Source: Propionibacteriaceae bacterium (lineage in GTDB: Bacteria > Actinomycetota > Actinomycetes > Propionibacteriales > Propionibacteriaceae). From it: a stretch of DNA of 64,000 nt. Both the position numbers and the translations under genes were made by a program. Numbering within the stretch: the first letter of the stretch is position 1; each line of letters begins with the position of its first letter. Shown here in pieces: positions 8,807-17,220 of this stretch. Below the pieces are notes generated by a model that saw only the letters and a list, made by a program, of their open reading frames with translations, was not told the origin of the DNA and ran no database searches. The DNA lies in NCBI GenBank assembly GCA_009782915.1, contig WRIC01000005.1:40898-104897 (forward strand). Reading direction: 5' to 3'.

Positions 8807-8846
8807 TGTGGATAACTTTCATTCATCAAACTTTTCCTGTGGATAA
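8807..8846 (+). promoter_or_regulatory. Two perfect DnaA-box sequences upstream of the LysM gene
   Basis: TGTGGATAA occurs at 8807-8815 and again at 8838-8846 in the same orientation, 31 bp apart (about three helical turns). Both match the TTATCCACA consensus on the other strand. They lie in an A+T-rich 220-bp gap between the aspartokinase and LysM genes. With only two boxes and no dnaA/dnaN nearby this is not a recognisable origin; DnaA-dependent regulation or a titration site is possible. Confidence 0.5.
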
Positions 8847-8897
8847 CCTACATTTCCCTTCCAAAAACTCCCATAGTTACTCTTGGAAAGGAAAAAC

Positions 8898-11897
8898 GTG
8901 GACAGGAATCCTCCCGATCAGAAAACACCTCGGTCGGCTCTCCGTATTCTCCGGGCGCTTGGTGCAATCGTGGCACTGGGTGTCATGGTGTGTGTCTTTC
9001 CATGGATATTGCTCACCTGGGGAGCCTGGGATGAGATTCGCATCATTGTCTCTTCCCCCTCATGGTTACTTCAGCGCGATGATGGGCATCTTGTTCTTGG
9101 GGTGCTCACCCTTGCTGGCGTGATTGCCTGGGTCATACTCGTGTGCAGCATTGCCATCGAGGTTGTCCATGCCGCGCGTTCTCGTCTGGTTGCCGGCAAA
9201 ACTAGCGCGGAACCTGCCCGAGTTTTGCGGTGGGGACGAGCTATCGTACGTCCACTGGTTTCCGCAGTGTTTGCCCTCATTGTCATTGGTGGAGGGATCC
9301 AAGCAACAGCAGATGATGGAGCCCATCCCGCCATTGTGACCGTTGATCAACGCGACGACGAGGACGACGTACTCACCCCTGAGGAGTCACCTGAGGTGCT
9401 GTGGCACCTGAGTTCTGTTGCTGAAATCTTGGAGCCGAACGCGAACACTCCGGTGACTGCGAGCCCACAAGAAGACATCTACCAGGTCCAACCAGGTGAT
9501 TCCCTATGGTTGATTGCTGAACAGGTTTACGGAGATGGTGGGCAATGGACGAGGATCGCTGTGGCAAATGAGGATCTTCTTGGGGGAGTCACCGATGTGA
9601 TCCATGTGGGATGGAAGCTCAAGATACCATCGAATACCCCACCACCCCACACCTGCGATGCCGAGAGCGTTGTCGTTGAGAAGGGGGACACCCTGTGGGG
9701 AATTGCCGAGGAGCATCTCGGTGATGGGCAACTCTGGTCCCAAATCGCACAGACTAATCCGCAACAAATCTCCCACCCCAACCACATTGAACCCGGCTGG
9801 ACACTCGACCTCCCCTGTGAGGTGTGGGAACCTCCCAGTGATCCCAACCATGAACCCTCTCAGCAGTCCCCCCCACCATCACTGGTTCCCCAAGAGTATC
9901 TTCACGGTGAAGAAACCCACCCAGAGGTTGATGAAGACACCACTGTTTCCTCGGGGGTTCTGCAAGAATCGCAGGGTGAGTCAGCCCTTGACCACTCGAC
10001 GCCAGACACCGCTGTGGTTATTGACCTGGAAGCCGACGAGGATGGAACACAGCAGTGGTCGAAGGCCATTGGTGTGAGTACGGCCCTGGCGGGAGGCATG
10101 GCACTCATGCTCGGGCGTCGACGTCTAGCGCAACTGCGAGCTCGCCCTGTTGGTCGAAGAATTGTGCATCCAACCCAGGCAAGTCAAACCTACGCTTCAG
10201 TACTTGGTCGTCTGGGAAACCCAGTGCCTTCACCACGAGCAATCACCTGCGATGAGGCAAGCGATGGGGAGGTTTTCGCAACCGAAACAGGCTTGTGCGA
10301 CCCTGGTGAACCAATGATCGCATATCAGAATGTGAGCAATCCCGAAAAGCCTGTTGACCTGGATAGTCTTTTACACTATGGGGAAACAGTTGTTGTTTCC
10401 ATAGGAGAAGACGAACGAGGACTTCCAGTGATAGCAGAGGTGAGTGGGGGCTCTCCCTTCCTGGTGACAGGTCGAGATCACCGTGACTTGATGCATGTCA
10501 TGTGTGGGATTGCCATGAACATTGCCACCGAAGAATGTGTCGGTGCCATGGATCTCCATGTCGTCACTGGGATTGATATCTTTGACACCTTCGAAAGTGT
10601 TCACTGTCATCGCAGTTTCACCACAGCCCTGACCAGCATCGCGGAAATCATTGGCATTCGCCAAGAACACCTGGGTGACAACTCGTGGCATGACTTAAGG
10701 GATGACCCCACACTTCAGGAGGCATGGCGCCCCATCATCTTCATTGTCACTGATCCTATCTGCCACGCGGACTACCAATCATTGGCTGAATCCTTCGCCG
10801 GCCCAGATGTCGGAGTGGCAGCCATGGTGACCATGCTCGCCGATGACCTTGGTGACACTGCCCTTGAGGCAGACATGAGCATCGAATCAAGTGACCATGC
10901 CACCGTCAATGTTTTCAACACGTACGTGCACCCACATCAACTCACACCGCGTCGAGAGCTGCAAGAGCTCCTCGATGTTTCTTTGAGTGTTGAAACAACA
11001 CCCGCATGGTGGTCAGCACATGACCTCAATGATGATCTTCTCCACCAGAAGACCCCCCAGGTCGCTTCGACCTCCATTCCTGCCCTCGTCAGCGAAAGGT
11101 ACCCCGAGACCATGGACAGCCCACTGGTGATGACCGAGTCTGGGATGAGTTCCCAGACCTTGTTCAATCACCCCACATTGAAATTGCTTGGCCCTATTGC
11201 CCTTGAAGGAGCCCGAGGAGATCCTCCCTTGCGCGCGGAAAGGTCCTGCATGGAATACTGCGGTTGGCTGCTCGAACATCCTGGGTGCACTGCGATGGCG
11301 ATGGCGCAGGGGTTGGTGGTCTCTGAGGGAACCCGTCGATCAAACATGAGCCGTCTGCGTGGGTGGCTAGGCCACGACGATGAAAACAAACCCTATCTTC
11401 CTGAAGCATACTCGGGCCGGATCTGGTTGGATGCAGCAGTGGGTTCCGATTGGGATCGTATGCGCATGATTATTGGTCACGGCATCGAGGAGGTGTCCAC
11501 TGATGACCTTATTCAAGCGCTCAGCCTCGTACGCGGTGCACCACTAGCCGATGCAACCCCTGGGCAATGGGGTTGGGCAGAGGAGCTACGAACAGACATG
11601 GTCTCACTCATCCGCGACATTGGTGTTGTTGCCACCCACCGCTGTTTGGAACGAAACGATATTGATGGTGCACGATGGGTTGCCAGTCGAGCGCTCGTGG
11701 CAGCACCAGAAGATGAACGCCTCCTGGCAGTGCGTATTCTCACCGAACACAATGCAGGAAATCGCTTCGAAGTCGAGCGCCTCGCCTCCTGGGTTATCCG
11801 CAATGCTCGAAACCTCTGTGTGGATGTATTCCCCGAGACCACCACCATTCTTCAGCATGTTCTGGGAGCAACCTCACCTCCGCTAGCCCGTCTCTGA
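8898..11897 (+). CDS. Large LysM-domain membrane protein with C-terminal BTAD-like region
   Basis: 999 aa from GTG 8898, preceded by GAAAGG at 5 nt. The N-terminus has three predicted membrane segments (about 16-40, 55-85, 110-130). Two LysM domains follow (about 195-245, with YQVQPGDSLW, and 257-305, with VVVEKGDTLWGIA), then an acidic linker and one more hydrophobic stretch near 385-400. The middle is undefined. The last 220 residues resemble the winged-helix plus bacterial transcriptional activator (BTAD/SARP) arrangement seen in large actinobacterial LysM proteins. LysM binds peptidoglycan glycan, so a cell-wall sensor or regulator is a reasonable guess, but topology and DNA binding are unproven. 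A pair of DnaA boxes lies upstream. Confidence 0.75.
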   Translation: MDRNPPDQKTPRSALRILRALGAIVALGVMVCVFPWILLTWGAWDEIRIIVSSPSWLLQRDDGHLVLGVLTLAGVIAWVILVCSIAIEVVHAARSRLVAGKTSAEPARVLRWGRAIVRPLVSAVFALIVIGGGIQATADDGAHPAIVTVDQRDDEDDVLTPEESPEVLWHLSSVAEILEPNANTPVTASPQEDIYQVQPGDSLWLIAEQVYGDGGQWTRIAVANEDLLGGVTDVIHVGWKLKIPSNTPPPHTCDAESVVVEKGDTLWGIAEEHLGDGQLWSQIAQTNPQQISHPNHIEPGWTLDLPCEVWEPPSDPNHEPSQQSPPPSLVPQEYLHGEETHPEVDEDTTVSSGVLQESQGESALDHSTPDTAVVIDLEADEDGTQQWSKAIGVSTALAGGMALMLGRRRLAQLRARPVGRRIVHPTQASQTYASVLGRLGNPVPSPRAITCDEASDGEVFATETGLCDPGEPMIAYQNVSNPEKPVDLDSLLHYGETVVVSIGEDERGLPVIAEVSGGSPFLVTGRDHRDLMHVMCGIAMNIATEECVGAMDLHVVTGIDIFDTFESVHCHRSFTTALTSIAEIIGIRQEHLGDNSWHDLRDDPTLQEAWRPIIFIVTDPICHADYQSLAESFAGPDVGVAAMVTMLADDLGDTALEADMSIESSDHATVNVFNTYVHPHQLTPRRELQELLDVSLSVETTPAWWSAHDLNDDLLHQKTPQVASTSIPALVSERYPETMDSPLVMTESGMSSQTLFNHPTLKLLGPIALEGARGDPPLRAERSCMEYCGWLLEHPGCTAMAMAQGLVVSEGTRRSNMSRLRGWLGHDDENKPYLPEAYSGRIWLDAAVGSDWDRMRMIIGHGIEEVSTDDLIQALSLVRGAPLADATPGQWGWAEELRTDMVSLIRDIGVVATHRCLERNDIDGARWVASRALVAAPEDERLLAVRILTEHNAGNRFEVERLASWVIRNARNLCVDVFPETTTILQHVLGATSPPLARL

Positions 11898-11923
11898 AGT
11901 AGAGGCTTCTAGGAAACTCGCCG

Positions 11924-11929
11924 TACACT
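11924..11929 (+). promoter_or_regulatory. -10 box before the acetyltransferase gene
   Basis: TACACT lies 25 nt upstream of ATG 11955, followed by a GAAAGG ribosome site at 11943-11948. This is a conventional leadered promoter, unlike the leaderless ones elsewhere in the window. Confidence 0.35.
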
Positions 11930-11954
11930 GATCTGTGGAATGAAAGGCCTTCTC

Positions 11955-12416
11955 ATGGAGATCCGTTACGCAACCGAGCAGGACATTGAGCATCTCATCC
12001 ATGCACGTCTGGCGTTCAACGAAGAGATACATCCACACGACCATGGAAGAAATGAGGAGTTGGCCAAGCAGTTTCGGGTCTACCTACCTCAAGCGATGGC
12101 CACTGGCGCTTTCGAAGCTGTCCTCGGTTTTGTCGACTCACAACTTGCTTCCACTGTCTTCATGGCTATTCGTGACATGCCAGCCAATACGGCCATGCCA
12201 CGAGGAAGGAATGCCACCCTTATCAATGTGTATACCTTCCCTGCTTTCAGGCGCCTTGGGTACGGACAGGCAGTTCTCGCAGCAGCACTGCGCAAGGCCC
12301 GCGAACTTGATCTCGATGTCGTCGATCTGGAATCCACGGCTATGGGGAAGGGACTCTACGAGAAAGCTGGTTTCACAGTTCGGCCTTTGACACCCATGAG
12401 AATGGTGTTGAATTAG
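11955..12416 (+). CDS. GNAT family N-acetyltransferase
   Basis: 153 aa. Starts at ATG 11955 behind GAAAGG; an upstream in-frame ATG at 11940 overlaps that ribosome site. The acetyl-CoA-binding motif A is seen as VYTFPAFRRLGYGQAVL, followed by the family C-terminal GLYEKAGF segment. Single-domain GNAT proteins acetylate small molecules, antibiotics or protein N-termini; nothing here gives the substrate. It appears to be a single-gene transcription unit. Confidence 0.85.
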   Translation: MEIRYATEQDIEHLIHARLAFNEEIHPHDHGRNEELAKQFRVYLPQAMATGAFEAVLGFVDSQLASTVFMAIRDMPANTAMPRGRNATLINVYTFPAFRRLGYGQAVLAAALRKARELDLDVVDLESTAMGKGLYEKAGFTVRPLTPMRMVLN

Positions 12417-12616
12417 CCTTTTCGGAATTGATGGTCACCAGATAATGCGCTATGGTCGTACTATCACTGAAAGAGCTCTGGAGAACCACCGGGAACTTTG
12501 AGAGATCAAACCCTTTAGTATCCTATTTTCATGGTTATGCCGTGTAAAGTAGGCGAGGGGATTGAAGGACGATAAAAAACTTCAAGAACACCATACTAAG
12601 TAGAGAGACGAATGGA

Positions 12617-12835
12617 ATGACAACAACAGCACCAACCCGCAAGGCAATGCTCCTCCGCCTGGACCCAGCGGTCCACAAGGCACTCGCCGAATGGGCAGTC
12701 GAGGATTCGCGAAGCCTGAACTCGCATATCGAGCTTCTCCTTCGTGACGATTTGGCTCAGGCCAACCGTTTGCCCGCCAATGTGCAGCCACTTCGCAGGC
12801 CTGGTCGCCCGCCACTAGCTACATACAACAAGTAA
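12617..12835 (+). CDS. Small ribbon-helix-helix (Arc/HicB-like) protein
   Basis: 72 aa. The segment AMLLRLDPAVHKALAEWA followed by SRSLNSHIELLLRDDL fits a ribbon-helix-helix fold: a short strand then two helices. A basic GRPP-type tail follows. Similar small proteins in actinobacteria are often labelled HicB-family antitoxins, but no toxin gene is adjacent, so it is more likely a stand-alone DNA-binding regulator. The ATG at 12617 follows an AGAGAGA sequence; an ATG at 12611 is followed at once by a stop in its own frame. It is convergent with tilS, with only 6 nt between the ends. Confidence 0.7.
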   Translation: MTTTAPTRKAMLLRLDPAVHKALAEWAVEDSRSLNSHIELLLRDDLAQANRLPANVQPLRRPGRPPLATYNK

Positions 12836-12841
12836 CTAGTC

Positions 12842-13816
12842 TTATTCGGAGCTCATGATGAGCTCACCGGATTGTCGTACGACGCGTCCAGATGGCACGC
12901 AGATCGATTTCTGCCCGTGCCATTGGGTGATCAAGGAATCCACTGCTTCGACATGGTCCTTGGTCACAGCGTCGTCACCAATCTGACGTAACCACAGAAG
13001 AATAATTCGATGACGTAGAGCCGGATGGAGTTCCTGGAGAACAGCCACCGGCATTTCTTTCGATTCCACATCAATGCCCGCTTTCTCGGTTTGTTCATCC
13101 AGATAGTCAGCATCCCTCCGCGATAGATCCGCGGTTTTCCCCAACCCCCGCACCACACCAGGTCCCAGTGCTTCCTCCAAGGTGGGCATCACTTGGCGCA
13201 GGCGAGCACGAGTATAGGCCGGGTCGGTATTCATGGGGTCCTCCCACCAGGTCAAACCCCAATCTTGACAGGCCTGAACAGTGTCACGACGCCTCAGATG
13301 AAGGAAGGGGCGCACAATGCGATCGCGACATCGAGGCATTCCCGCCAATGAACGCGTACCAGAGCCTCTCGCCAAACCAAGAAGAACCGTTTCTGCTTGA
13401 TCATCGAGGGTATGGCCCAGAAGAAGCAGAGCATCCTCGCCGTGATTCAATCCGCGATACCGTGCCTCACGTGCAGCGGATTCAACACCCTGGCCTTGCC
13501 GGTCTACGCTCACTGCCACGATATCAGCACTCACACCCAGGCTTTCACTGGCAACAGCGGCTTTCTCAGCAATCTCATGGGATCGATCTTGAAGCCCATG
13601 ATCAATGATCCGCGCCGACAACCCTACGCCCGCCAAAGGTCCTTCACGGCAATCACGGGCCCAAGCTGCAGCAGCAGTGAGGGCGAGAGAGTCCGCCCCC
13701 CCGGATAAGCCGATACGGCAGGAGTGCACATCGAGCCCCTCCAAAGCTTCCGGGACATATTTTTCTAAAGCCTGCACCAGCAAGAGACAGGTAGGCGACA
13801 AAGCGCGACGGCCCAT
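12842..13816 (-). CDS. tilS: tRNA(Ile)-lysidine synthase
   Basis: Converts C34 of the CAU-anticodon tRNA-Ile to lysidine using ATP and lysine, which is essential for AUA decoding. 324 aa. The PP-loop SGGADS is at residues 38-43, with the family LLLGHTLDDQAETVL segment and RPFLHLRR. The C-terminal region is short, as in actinobacterial TilS. It begins 2 nt after the dacB stop, giving the dacB-tilS operon common in actinobacteria. The usual next genes, hpt and ftsH, are absent: the operon stops here facing the RHH gene. Confidence 0.92.
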   Translation of the reverse strand: MGRRALSPTCLLLVQALEKYVPEALEGLDVHSCRIGLSGGADSLALTAAAAWARDCREGPLAGVGLSARIIDHGLQDRSHEIAEKAAVASESLGVSADIVAVSVDRQGQGVESAAREARYRGLNHGEDALLLLGHTLDDQAETVLLGLARGSGTRSLAGMPRCRDRIVRPFLHLRRRDTVQACQDWGLTWWEDPMNTDPAYTRARLRQVMPTLEEALGPGVVRGLGKTADLSRRDADYLDEQTEKAGIDVESKEMPVAVLQELHPALRHRIILLWLRQIGDDAVTKDHVEAVDSLITQWHGQKSICVPSGRVVRQSGELIMSSE

Positions 13817-13818
13817 AG

Positions 13819-15153
13819 CTAAGACTCCGCAAGAATAGAAGCAGCCCGATCAAGCCAATTCAAGGTGGCATAGTCGTTGGTCACATCATTGACCATGAAC
13901 GAAAAGACCAGGACATGGCCTGATTGCGTACTGACCACCCCCGTGAGGGAACGAACCCCGGTGAGCATTCCTGTTTTGGCATGAACAACTCCACGACCAG
14001 CGGCTTCGTTTCGGTCATCAAAACGCGAGGAGAGAGTGCCCTCTACTCCTGCCACGGGCATTCCCCTGACAACATCAGCAAGTTGAGGATTCTTGATGGA
14101 GACCAACACGGCTTTGGCGAGTACGGCCGGAGGGACACGGTTGCCTCGCGCTAATCCCGACCCATCATAAATAGACATTCCGTCCATCCATAGATCAGCC
14201 GACTTCAAATAGGCTTCCATGGCTTTTTGGGCGTTGGTGTAGCTCCCCTGCTGGCCAGCGGCAACTGCCACATGATAGAACATAACCTCGGCAGCAAAGT
14301 TGTGGGAGACCTCCATGGTACGTTGAACAATGAGACCCAAAGGTAATGAGTCAACCTCACCGAGGGTGGTGGGATTCTCTGGGGATTTCTCTTCCTGGGT
14401 TGTTGTCACAGTGATTCCACGAGCAGAAAGCAGGTTGGAAAAAGTGTTGACTGCCTCTTGGGTGGCATTACCTCTCGTTGACATTTTCGGATCAATCGAC
14501 AAGGCGGTGATGGAGGTGATGAAACCCTCATCACCTCTAGCATTCCATCCAGGATTCCACTGTTGAGCAGCGAAAAGAGAGGTGTCATAGCCAAGAGCAA
14601 CTGAAGTTTTCTGGCTTTTCTTGAGCGCCTCAGCAACCTGATCGGCCAAATCTTCAGCGGATGCCTGCCAGGGGTGGAATTTCTTTCCAGCGGTTAAGAA
14701 AGGATCACCCGCGCCAACAATGATGATTCCCTGAGAAGAGGACACCACCCTCGTAGTGAAACGATGCTGCGGGCCATAGGCGGCTAGGACCCCCAAGGAG
14801 GTGAGGGTCTTAAACGATGACGCAGGGGTCTTGGCACTGTCTGACGCTCGAGAGGCAACCTTTTTCCCGGAGAGGTCATACACAGCGTAACCAATGCTGC
14901 CTGATCCCGAGTGCCCATCGAGACGCTGTTGAAGATTTCCTCCATCAAAGGTGTCTGAATAATCAAGTCCCTCGATTCCCCCTGCTGGGGTTGCTGGGTC
15001 AGGAAGAGGTTGGACAAAATCATCGGAATTGGTGATCCCGGGCGGTGTCGAGGTAAAAAGCCCCCAGGCTGACGCGCCCACAACACTCCCAGCGCAGACA
15101 ATCACCAGACAAAACAGGGAAATCGCAATGCGGCTAGCGATCTTTGACTGCAT
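13819..15153 (-). CDS. dacB: D-alanyl-D-alanine carboxypeptidase/endopeptidase (PBP4 type)
   Basis: 444 aa, exported: an N-terminal hydrophobic segment (about residues 7-28) acts as signal or anchor. Peptidase family S13 motifs are all present: SxxK as SSFK (S112), SxN as SHN in the SHNFAAEVMF segment, and KTG in VHAKTGMLTG. It trims or cleaves peptidoglycan stem peptides outside the membrane. It is followed directly by tilS. A separate upstream gene (RNase HI fusion) ends 15 nt before this start, so all three may be cotranscribed. Confidence 0.92.
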   Translation of the reverse strand: MQSKIASRIAISLFCLVIVCAGSVVGASAWGLFTSTPPGITNSDDFVQPLPDPATPAGGIEGLDYSDTFDGGNLQQRLDGHSGSGSIGYAVYDLSGKKVASRASDSAKTPASSFKTLTSLGVLAAYGPQHRFTTRVVSSSQGIIIVGAGDPFLTAGKKFHPWQASAEDLADQVAEALKKSQKTSVALGYDTSLFAAQQWNPGWNARGDEGFITSITALSIDPKMSTRGNATQEAVNTFSNLLSARGITVTTTQEEKSPENPTTLGEVDSLPLGLIVQRTMEVSHNFAAEVMFYHVAVAAGQQGSYTNAQKAMEAYLKSADLWMDGMSIYDGSGLARGNRVPPAVLAKAVLVSIKNPQLADVVRGMPVAGVEGTLSSRFDDRNEAAGRGVVHAKTGMLTGVRSLTGVVSTQSGHVLVFSFMVNDVTNDYATLNWLDRAASILAES

Positions 15154-15168
15154 AACAACCTCTCCGGA

Positions 15169-16113
15169 TTAACCAACGACGGCCACGTGTTGGAATCGTG
15201 CCTGCCACATCTGCTGGGTTCGTTGCCACAGAACAGCACACAGGAAGTCTTGGGAATTCTGCTCCATGCGAAATCTCAACAAAACTACGTCATCGGCGAG
15301 TCTATCTGAACCATAGACATCTAGATGGACTGTCCCCATCAGCGAGGCGGGGCGAGCAAGAATAGAACCCTTGGTCCGAATCGCTCCCTCGGGAAGGTGG
15401 GCAACAAACTCTGGGTGAAGCAACTCACTGAGGCGTTCCCGATCAAGTTGAATCTCATCACCCATGAGTTCACGGGTGAGCTCAGTCAGGTCAACTGACA
15501 GTGACGCCTGTCCCGGATCCCAGCCGTTGAACCCGTCCAGTTCCGGTTGGGTGACTGAGAGCGCTTCAGCGACCTCTGGTCGTGGACTGTTGTGGTCGGT
15601 GGTGTCATCTTGTGGTTCAGGGTCCCCCTCGGGCACTTCAACCGCTCCCACAGGCCGAGGAAACCCGGGACCTCTAGCTACCGGAGTGCCATCCTGGTAA
15701 GCCGTTGCTGCCGCATGAGCAAAACCATCGGCTTTGTCGTTGAGCGGGTGTCCGGTGTGACCGTGAACCCACTGGAAAGTGAAATCGCGACCCTTAACTG
15801 CAAGATCGATGGCTTTCATCTGGTCAAGATTTTTCACTGTCTTGTTGTCCGCAGTACGCCATCCGCGTTTCTTCCATTGGGGAATCCACTTCTGACAAGA
15901 ATCGATGACGTACCTTGAATCACAATAAATCAGCAGTGGTTCCTCGCTATGTTTGGTTGCTTCCAAGAGTTCAATAAGAGCTTGGAGTTCCCCCTTGTTG
16001 TTCGTACCATAGGCCCATCCGCCAGCAGCCCAACAAGAGTCGTCAACGTACCAGGCCCATCCACTAGGACCAGGATTTCCCAGTGATGACCCATCAATCG
16101 CAGCATGAATCAT
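15169..16113 (-). CDS. rnhA: Ribonuclease HI fused to a C-terminal NTF2/SnoaL-like domain
   Basis: 314 aa from ATG 16113; a longer in-frame extension to 16170 has no RNase H homology. The RNase HI domain covers residues 1-142 with the catalytic acidic set D7, E42, D65 and D129 and the HGHTGHPLND loop. It removes RNA from RNA-DNA hybrids. An acidic/Pro linker (about 150-195) leads to a roughly 115-residue domain that resembles DUF4440/NTF2-like folds, with a typical RTKGSI...VHLDVYGS...RFRMEQ...LW pattern. The role of that domain is unknown. It is divergent from the quinone reductase at 16194, with 80 nt between starts. Confidence 0.85.
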   Translation of the reverse strand: MIHAAIDGSSLGNPGPSGWAWYVDDSCWAAGGWAYGTNNKGELQALIELLEATKHSEEPLLIYCDSRYVIDSCQKWIPQWKKRGWRTADNKTVKNLDQMKAIDLAVKGRDFTFQWVHGHTGHPLNDKADGFAHAAATAYQDGTPVARGPGFPRPVGAVEVPEGDPEPQDDTTDHNSPRPEVAEALSVTQPELDGFNGWDPGQASLSVDLTELTRELMGDEIQLDRERLSELLHPEFVAHLPEGAIRTKGSILARPASLMGTVHLDVYGSDRLADDVVLLRFRMEQNSQDFLCAVLWQRTQQMWQARFQHVAVVG

Positions 16114-16193
16114 AACTTCAGTGTAGTGCGAGCCCCCACAAGATCGGTGTAGCTGAGGGTCAACCAGCAAGACATTCGTGACATGATTAAGCC

Positions 16194-17162
16194 ATGCATG
16201 CGATTATTGTTGAGGAACCCGGTGGGCCTGCTGCACTGAAATACACCGAAATGGCAGACCCTCAACCCCAGGTGGGGGAGGCACGTATCGCCGTTGCCGC
16301 TGCTGGGGTCAATCGAGCTGACATTCTCCAACGGAAAGGGTTTTACCCACCACCTGCAGGGATCACCGACATCATAGGCTTGGAGGTGGCTGGGGTGGTC
16401 GAGTCTGTCAATCAGTGTTCCACGGTGAAGGTAGGCGATGAGGTGGTGGCTCTGCTCGCTGGTGGAGGATACGCAGAATTAGCAGTGGTTCCCGAGGGAC
16501 AATGCGCGCCACTTCCCCCCGGTCTCACCATGAGTCAAGCAGCCTCCATCATGGAAATCTCTGCAACCGTGGTCTCGAACTTCGACCACATCAAGGTCCA
16601 AGAATCTGAAACTATTTTGATCCACGGTGGTGCTGGTGGCATCGGTAGTTTTGCCATCCCCTACGCCAAACACTGTGGGTTGCGTGTGGTGACAACGGTG
16701 GGCACCCAAGCCAAAGCAAACCATGCCCGTGAGCTAGGCGCCGATGAAGTATTCGACTATCACGACGACTGGGCTACCCAGGTACGCGAAGTCTGTCCGC
16801 GGGGTGTGGACGGGATCCTCGACATCATGGGAGCGAAATATCTCGAGGCCCATGTTGATCTTCTTGCCCGAGCAGGGCGCATGGTGGTGATCGGCATGCA
16901 GGGGGGAACCAAGGGAACCCTGAATCTGAGCAAACTACTCAACAAAGCAGCAACGATCACAGCAACAAGTCTCCGCTTTCGCCCAGCGCAGGAGAAAGCC
17001 CAGATTGTGGCTTCCATCCAAGACAGGATTTGGCCACTGTTTGCCGAGGGCGTGATTCCTTTGCCCGCTATGACAACATTCCCACTCGCTGAAGCTGCAG
17101 CTGCCCATGCGCATCTCGAATCAGGGGAGAACCTAGGAAAAATTGTTCTCGTGACCAGTTAG
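16194..17162 (+). CDS. NAD(P)H:quinone oxidoreductase, zinc-independent MDR family
   Basis: 322 aa medium-chain dehydrogenase/reductase. The N-terminal GroES-like domain carries AAAGVNRADILQRKGFYPP and the Rossmann nucleotide-binding motif is HGGAGGIGSFAIPYAK. The zinc-ligand cysteines of alcohol dehydrogenases are absent. The pattern is that of the QOR/PIG3 group, which reduces quinones with NADPH. The N-terminal MHAIIVEEPGGPAALK is typical. The gene ends before a family B hairpin shared with the convergent phosphotransferase gene. Confidence 0.88.
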   Translation: MHAIIVEEPGGPAALKYTEMADPQPQVGEARIAVAAAGVNRADILQRKGFYPPPAGITDIIGLEVAGVVESVNQCSTVKVGDEVVALLAGGGYAELAVVPEGQCAPLPPGLTMSQAASIMEISATVVSNFDHIKVQESETILIHGGAGGIGSFAIPYAKHCGLRVVTTVGTQAKANHARELGADEVFDYHDDWATQVREVCPRGVDGILDIMGAKYLEAHVDLLARAGRMVVIGMQGGTKGTLNLSKLLNKAATITATSLRFRPAQEKAQIVASIQDRIWPLFAEGVIPLPAMTTFPLAEAAAAHAHLESGENLGKIVLVTS

Positions 17163-17182
17163 TTGGCTGATAGTTTCTCTGA

Positions 17183-17220
17183 ATGTGTCAAAAAGGAACC
17201 GTCGCGGGCGTTTGACACAT
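17183..17220. repeat. Family B hairpin between convergent genes
   Basis: Perfect 10-nt arms ATGTGTCAAA / TTTGACACAT enclose AAGGAACCGTCGCGGGCG, a variant of the family B core. It abuts the stop codon of the gene on the other strand and begins 20 nt after the quinone reductase stop. By position it could serve as a bidirectional terminator, but there is no U-run. Confidence 0.7.

Noticed and set aside
8780..8880. Chromosomal replication origin
   Set aside because: Only two DnaA boxes and no dnaA/dnaN/parAB context.
12617..12835. HicAB toxin-antitoxin locus
   Set aside because: No HicA-like or other toxin ORF is next to the RHH gene on either side.
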